64,000 nt of DNA, from NCBI GenBank assembly GCA_021292165.1, contig CM037876.1, forward strand, positions 108,834,324 through 108,898,323, given 5' to 3'. The stretch comes from Shinisaurus crocodilurus. Lineage: Eukaryota; Chordata; Lepidosauria; Squamata; Shinisauridae. Under the pieces are notes generated by a model that worked only from the letters and a program-made list of their open reading frames with translations, did not search any database and had not been told where the DNA came from. This document shows, one piece after another, positions 56,301 to 62,300 of this stretch (position 1 is the stretch's first letter; every line of letters begins with the position of its first letter). The position numbers and the translations under genes are program-made.

Positions 56301-59300
56301 CGACTCAATATCGAACCTGAGCTGAGGTTCAGAAATCTGAGGGTTCATGCTTCCAAAAAGCAGCAGTAACTTTTTTTTCCCCATGGTCAGAATTGGATGA
56401 TACTTGCAGACATAGCAGGCCCTTAGGAGGGATTATAGCTGGCCAATGTCGGGAAAGTAGATGCTTTGTCCTTTGCACCTTTATATTTTATATATATATA
56501 TGTATGTATGTATATGTTGTTGTTTTGTTTTTAAGGGAACAACTGATAACTTTTTTATTTCTTGGCAAAATTGGATGAATATTGCAGAGATCATTGCCAC
56601 TTCTGAGGAGATCAAGCCTGCCAAGTTTCAGAAGGATAGCCACAGGGCATCTTGTGCACAAGCAACCTTGATACTTTGTGGGGCTCCAAAGAGGATGTAC
56701 TTATCCTTAGTGCCCCACAAAGTACCTATATTCCTTGTGAAACATTACTCTAAAAATTACAGACACCCTACAGATTTCCCTAAGTCAAGGGTGAGGAACA
56801 TGTGGCCCTGCCACATGTTTTTTGTTGTTTTTTTTTAAATTAGGTGTGCCAAAAAGACCAAATTTAGCTTTTTAAGCTAAATTTGGCCCTTTTAGTGCTC
56901 CGTAGTGCTCCAGGTGCCACCACCACCCCAAAAACCCATATTTTTAAGTAATTAGTTTTCAGGTCACTCAGCAGATTGTGGCTCTTGGGGAGTGCGGCAT
57001 GGGGTACAAAATGGCCCCTGGATCTCCTGAAGTTGGCTTTATTGGGGTGGGCGGGGGTAGTGATTAGCATCTCCTTCTCTTGTCCTATGATTTTTGGGAT
57101 GATTTGTATGCAAATGGAAAAGTCCTAGAGGTCTCGCCAGGTAAGAAACCTGCTAAGTTTCAGAAGGATAAATGTAAGGGCTAGGGACTTATAATGCTTG
57201 AAAATCAGTTTAGGGCCTTTTCAAAGTAGGGGAATAACATAATATGATGAATGAAACACACACACACACAAAAACAACTGCTGAACTTAATTCAAATAAT
57301 TTAATTTCTTTTTCCTTACTACGGGAGGGGAAATGGATTTACTAGCTAATTGCACAAATACTCTCAATCAAACACACACACCAAGGAGAAATACAAGTGG
57401 TTGCAGGAAAAAGTATGAGAGGAAGATTGAGTCAAGAGTTTTGAATGAAATCCTAACACACAAAAGTTGAAGCCAAGCCTAAAGCCAGAGGCAAGCCGCC
57501 ACTTCCAGTAAAATAACAACAAATTATCCAGTAAGTTGCCCTGCTGCTGAGATTAATGTCAGACACAAGATTTTTAATGAAAGGCTCAATAGAAGCAATC
57601 CCTCCCTAAAACACAGATTGGAACCTCTGGTAAAATGTGCCCTAGATTAGAAGGTGGATGTGTCAGTCACCTAGCAACACTCCCCCTTCCCCCTACAGCG
57701 TTTAGAAAATCTAAACCAAAAAAGGCACCATTTTGTATTTATTTTGGGAGTCTGCGCAAGCACGTGTATTGTCTACAAAACATGAGTCTATGACAAAGCC
57801 TCATTCTGGGCCAGGATTTGGTTCTGTTTGCTTCATAGGGACCCTGCTTTGACTCGACCCAACAGAAGCTCCTCACTTTTGCTCAGGTTTTGGAGTTCAT
57901 TCAAATCTGTTGCACAGCCCTAATACACAGATTGTATATGTTACAAATAAAATGAGACACAGTATACATGACAAATGGTTTAAAAATAAAAGTTGAATTG
58001 GCAATTTTTGTGTGTGTACATTGCTATGGCCTGACTGCTCCAGTTGGAATTAATTCAATTAGTCAGAAGGACAAATATTTAAAATATATAACTAAGATCA
58101 GATTCAGATATTACATTTGCAGCATGGTTGCATCCTACCCTGCATCAGTATGAACTGGGGATCACATGGCTGGTGATAATTATGTCCTACACCAGCACCT
58201 CTCATCCTTAGGAGCAGGTGGCAATAGCGTGGGAATTAGCCACATTATCTTCCTTCTCCAGTGATATGGGTTTTCTGGAAAACTTTGAATTGGAACATTT
58301 TCCAGAAATTTTTCCAATGCAGGTTAGGTTTGTTTGTATAGGGTCATCTGCATAGGAAAAAAATCAGTTTGCATCAGAAAACGTTCTGATGCCCTAGAGC
58401 AGGGATGGGCAACTTCTGGCCCTCCTGATGTTTTGGCCTACAACTCCCATCATCCCTCACCATTGGCTATGATGACTAGAGCTGATGGGAGCCATAGGCC
58501 AAAAGATCTGGAGAGCCACAAGTTGCCCACCCCCTGCCCTAGAGAGATCTAATTTAGCATGTTCATTTTACTTGTATTTAGTAAACAAAGCTCAAAAAAG
58601 TACCCCATGTTATTTTTTTGCCCCAATACATCACAAGTATTTGATCTGAAACATTTAAGAGGAAAAATAAAGCACAGTTAATGTGATTTAAATGTTAAAT
58701 TAAGTAGTCATTTTTTATTAGAATACTGGAAAATTTAAAGACAGCAGCATGTACTTCCCTTACGTTGTTTACATTTAAGAAAAAAACCAAAGGTACTGAA
58801 AACAGTTGACACACTAATTAATTTTAGCATGATATGCTGACAACCAATCATCTCTCTTCCACTAAGGATGTTGGAGCACCTTCAGTTTCACTGTTACTAT
58901 GTATTAGTTCCATTTCACTCTGAGACATATATGTATTTCAATGAAATATATGTATTCGCTCACATACTTGCTAGGGATAATCTCCTGAAAAACATGAATC
59001 ACAACTTTGAAACTGCCACACTTGCCTAATATTGTATTTGCAATTGGCACACATTCATTTTTACTAATGAACTTATGAAATGGAAAATTTTCCATGGAAA
59101 AATAAACCACTGGAAAAGTTTACACCCCACATGACTGGCCTTCCCACGTAGTTTTCCCCCCAAGAACTGCCAATGTTGAATAGGATCTGACCAGAGGGCA
59201 GGTTCAGCAACGTCTCAAAGATAACATAACAATCTGCTACTAGCCTGGCTTTTAGGCATGCACTTCCTAAGAGGACTTTTGTACCTTAATTGCTTTACTA

Positions 59301-62300
59301 ATAAAATGTAGTGCACAGCTATGTAAATCATAAACGAGCTGTGTGATCATTTTTGCACTAGACACTAAAATAATCACCATTTATTTTGACACTATCAGTC
59401 TGCTGTTGGGGTCTAACATACCCCTTTATGATGCTCACCGAAGAAAAAAATGATTTGATTTCAAAATTACTCTAATTTAACATACAAACACAGATTTTAC
59501 TGGTATTGCATTCAAAAACCTAGTCTTAACACAAAAACTATTGGAATGCATGAGACCCCACAATGTTAACTTGCTTTTTTTAAAAACCAAAAAAAACCAC
59601 ACCATACAGCAGTGAGTGTTTGTTTCATTAGAGACAAGCAAACATGTAACTGGGGAAAAGACACAGCTACAGTACCAACCCACCAATTAGCCAGTCCCCA
59701 TTGGGCTATCGGGAAGCCCTGTAGGAGAAATCAGAAGAGAAAGCAAAACAGAAACCTAAAATGCATAGGTGAAATGCTGGACTCATGGTAGATAATGGAA
59801 GGGGCCCAATGTACCCCAATAGCCTAAAACTTTTTTCCTTCAAATTACAAATAAGAAATCTGTGTTGCAAGTTTGCACTGAGACTATTATGTCCTGTATC
59901 AAGATAAACCAACTGCGAGCTAATTAATCCAATAGGCTAAAATTGACTCCTGGTATCTAGTGAGCCCCTGCAGTGCTCTGTAATGTTAAGAGATGCTCCA
60001 AGTCATGCTCAGTTTCCCAGCATGTGACTAGAGGAAGAAAATAGATGACTAGATGAATAATAGTTGAAGAAAATGTGCATTCTTGACAATTTGGGGTTTG
60101 TTCTGGTTAAATGCTATAGCAGTCAACTGGTTAAATGCTGTAACAGTCAATGAATGTACTTCTCTCACATATGGGTTTTAGAAACGATGTAGGTTATTCC
60201 GCCACTGCCACTACATTATTTATTTTATTTATTTATTTATTACATTTATATCCCGCCTTTTTTCCTGCAAGGAACCCAAGGCGGCTTACATAATTCTCCT
60301 CCTCCTCTCCACTTTATCCTCACAACAACCCTGTGAGGTAGGTTAGGCTGAGAGTCAGTGAGTGGCCCAAAGTCACCCAGTGAGTTTCATGGCTCAGCGG
60401 GGACTAGAACCCGGATCTCCCGAGTCCCAGTCCAGCACTCTCACCACTACACCACGCTACATGTGAGAGAACAATGTGTGAGTTATCCCACCTATGTTTC
60501 TTTATTTTAAAAAATCCTTTGAGGCTTCAATCTATGGAATTGATTGCCACAAGTTTTTAATAAAGTTCCCAGTTAGACCTCATCACTAGGGAATGCTACC
60601 TCAGCTATAAAACCCTTAATTACTGCCACCAAAGTAAAGCCTCTCTCGGGGAAATTCAGTAGCCTGGTTCCTATGTAGAGAGAATAATTCGAAATGAACA
60701 AAAATTAAGATGTTCATTAATGGCAAATATTTACAAAAGGGAATAAAATGACACTCTTCAAATAAGAGGTTGTGATTGCTTAAGGGTTCTTAAAATTAAA
60801 TATGCTTGGTTGCCATTTCAAATAGATGAGTCTTAAGACCAGATTTCCCTAAACTCCACCCCAACCAATTCCTCACAAACAGGAACAGATGCTGTATACC
60901 AGTCTTCCTCTAGCTCTAAAATGTAACCTAAAATGGTATTTATATAACTTGTTTTGTTCGTAAAATTATCATATTTGGTTTAAAAGTATAGCTTATTCAG
61001 GCAATAATTACAAATTTAATGAGTGTGCTTTTTTGCTTTTAATAATGTTACGGGCAAACTAAATAATACACAATACATTCTATGTTCCTAAAGTGACAAA
61101 GTGACTTTAGATTTGTAAAGAGCACTAAAAAAAAAAAAAAAGTATTCCATATTTTTCAGTTCTCCCCAGAATCTCTGGATTTTCCATGGCTTCAAAATTT
61201 CCAGAATTTTTACTTCTCTAGGCAGCACTGCATAAGACGCCTGGGTATAGGATACAACAATGTCTCAAGGTTATGCCTTGGAATTTGCATGTCAGCCCAG
61301 GGATAAGTTCATTAACTTCCTGCAATCCAGGAATCCAATGCAATGTCAGAATTTCTTAAGAGCCGTAGAACATCTGCTGACAATCAAGGCCCGAGAGTCT
61401 GACAGCCGCTCAAGAATCATTTTTTCTTAATCACCAAGAAAAATGGGTAACATTTTGGATCTGAAATTGGCTCAGCAAGTTAATGAAATGGCTCAGTAAG
61501 TGCTTGAACAAAAAGCACCTCAAGATGGAAACTCTGAAGTCCATAGTTGTAATCCATCTTGGAAGCCAAGTTCCTGGCCTCCATAGAACATTTGGAGGCA
61601 TTCCTGCACATAAGGGCATCCCACCAAAAGTATCTGCAATTCTGTTTCAGCAGGGATGGGGAATATGTGGCGCTCCAAATCAATGTTGGGACTGCAACTC
61701 CTATCATCGCTCACCATTGGCTATGCTTGCTGGAGTTGCAGTCCATCAATTAGTATCTGGAGGGCCACACATGCTCCCCACCCTGATTTCTAGTATCATG
61801 CTGTTGTTTGGCCTGACATCAGAACCCCTGGGATTTCCCAGCATTAGTGGCTTAGCTGAGGACATAAGGAATCTGCTTACATCTTTTCAGTTGGGATTTA
61901 AGGTTTTGACTTTTGCTGGTGCTGCACATTGGGAAGTAGATAAGGACTCCTACGATTAGTTCGTGCTCCCCCCCCCCCGCCTCTTTCTGGGTTTTGCATA
62001 AGGTTATAGTTACAGTTAACATGTTTTCAGATTAAAATGCTTGCAACAGTCGGCATAGTTATTGTTTTGTTTTGTTCTCAGTAAGGGACTGAGAGATAGC
62101 TTGCTCTTCCAGGCGAGTCTGGGTGGTCAGGGCAGCCCCTCCCCCTGAAGAAGCAACAGACTGGCCCTACCTAAATGCTGCAAAGAGGGGCTCCATCCCA
62201 AGGTTAAGGAATGCCCTCTGGGAGCCTCAGAGAACAGGAATTTGCAATAAGCATATTTCTGTTCTTCCCTATCCTATTCATTATGTTGCTAGGGATAGAA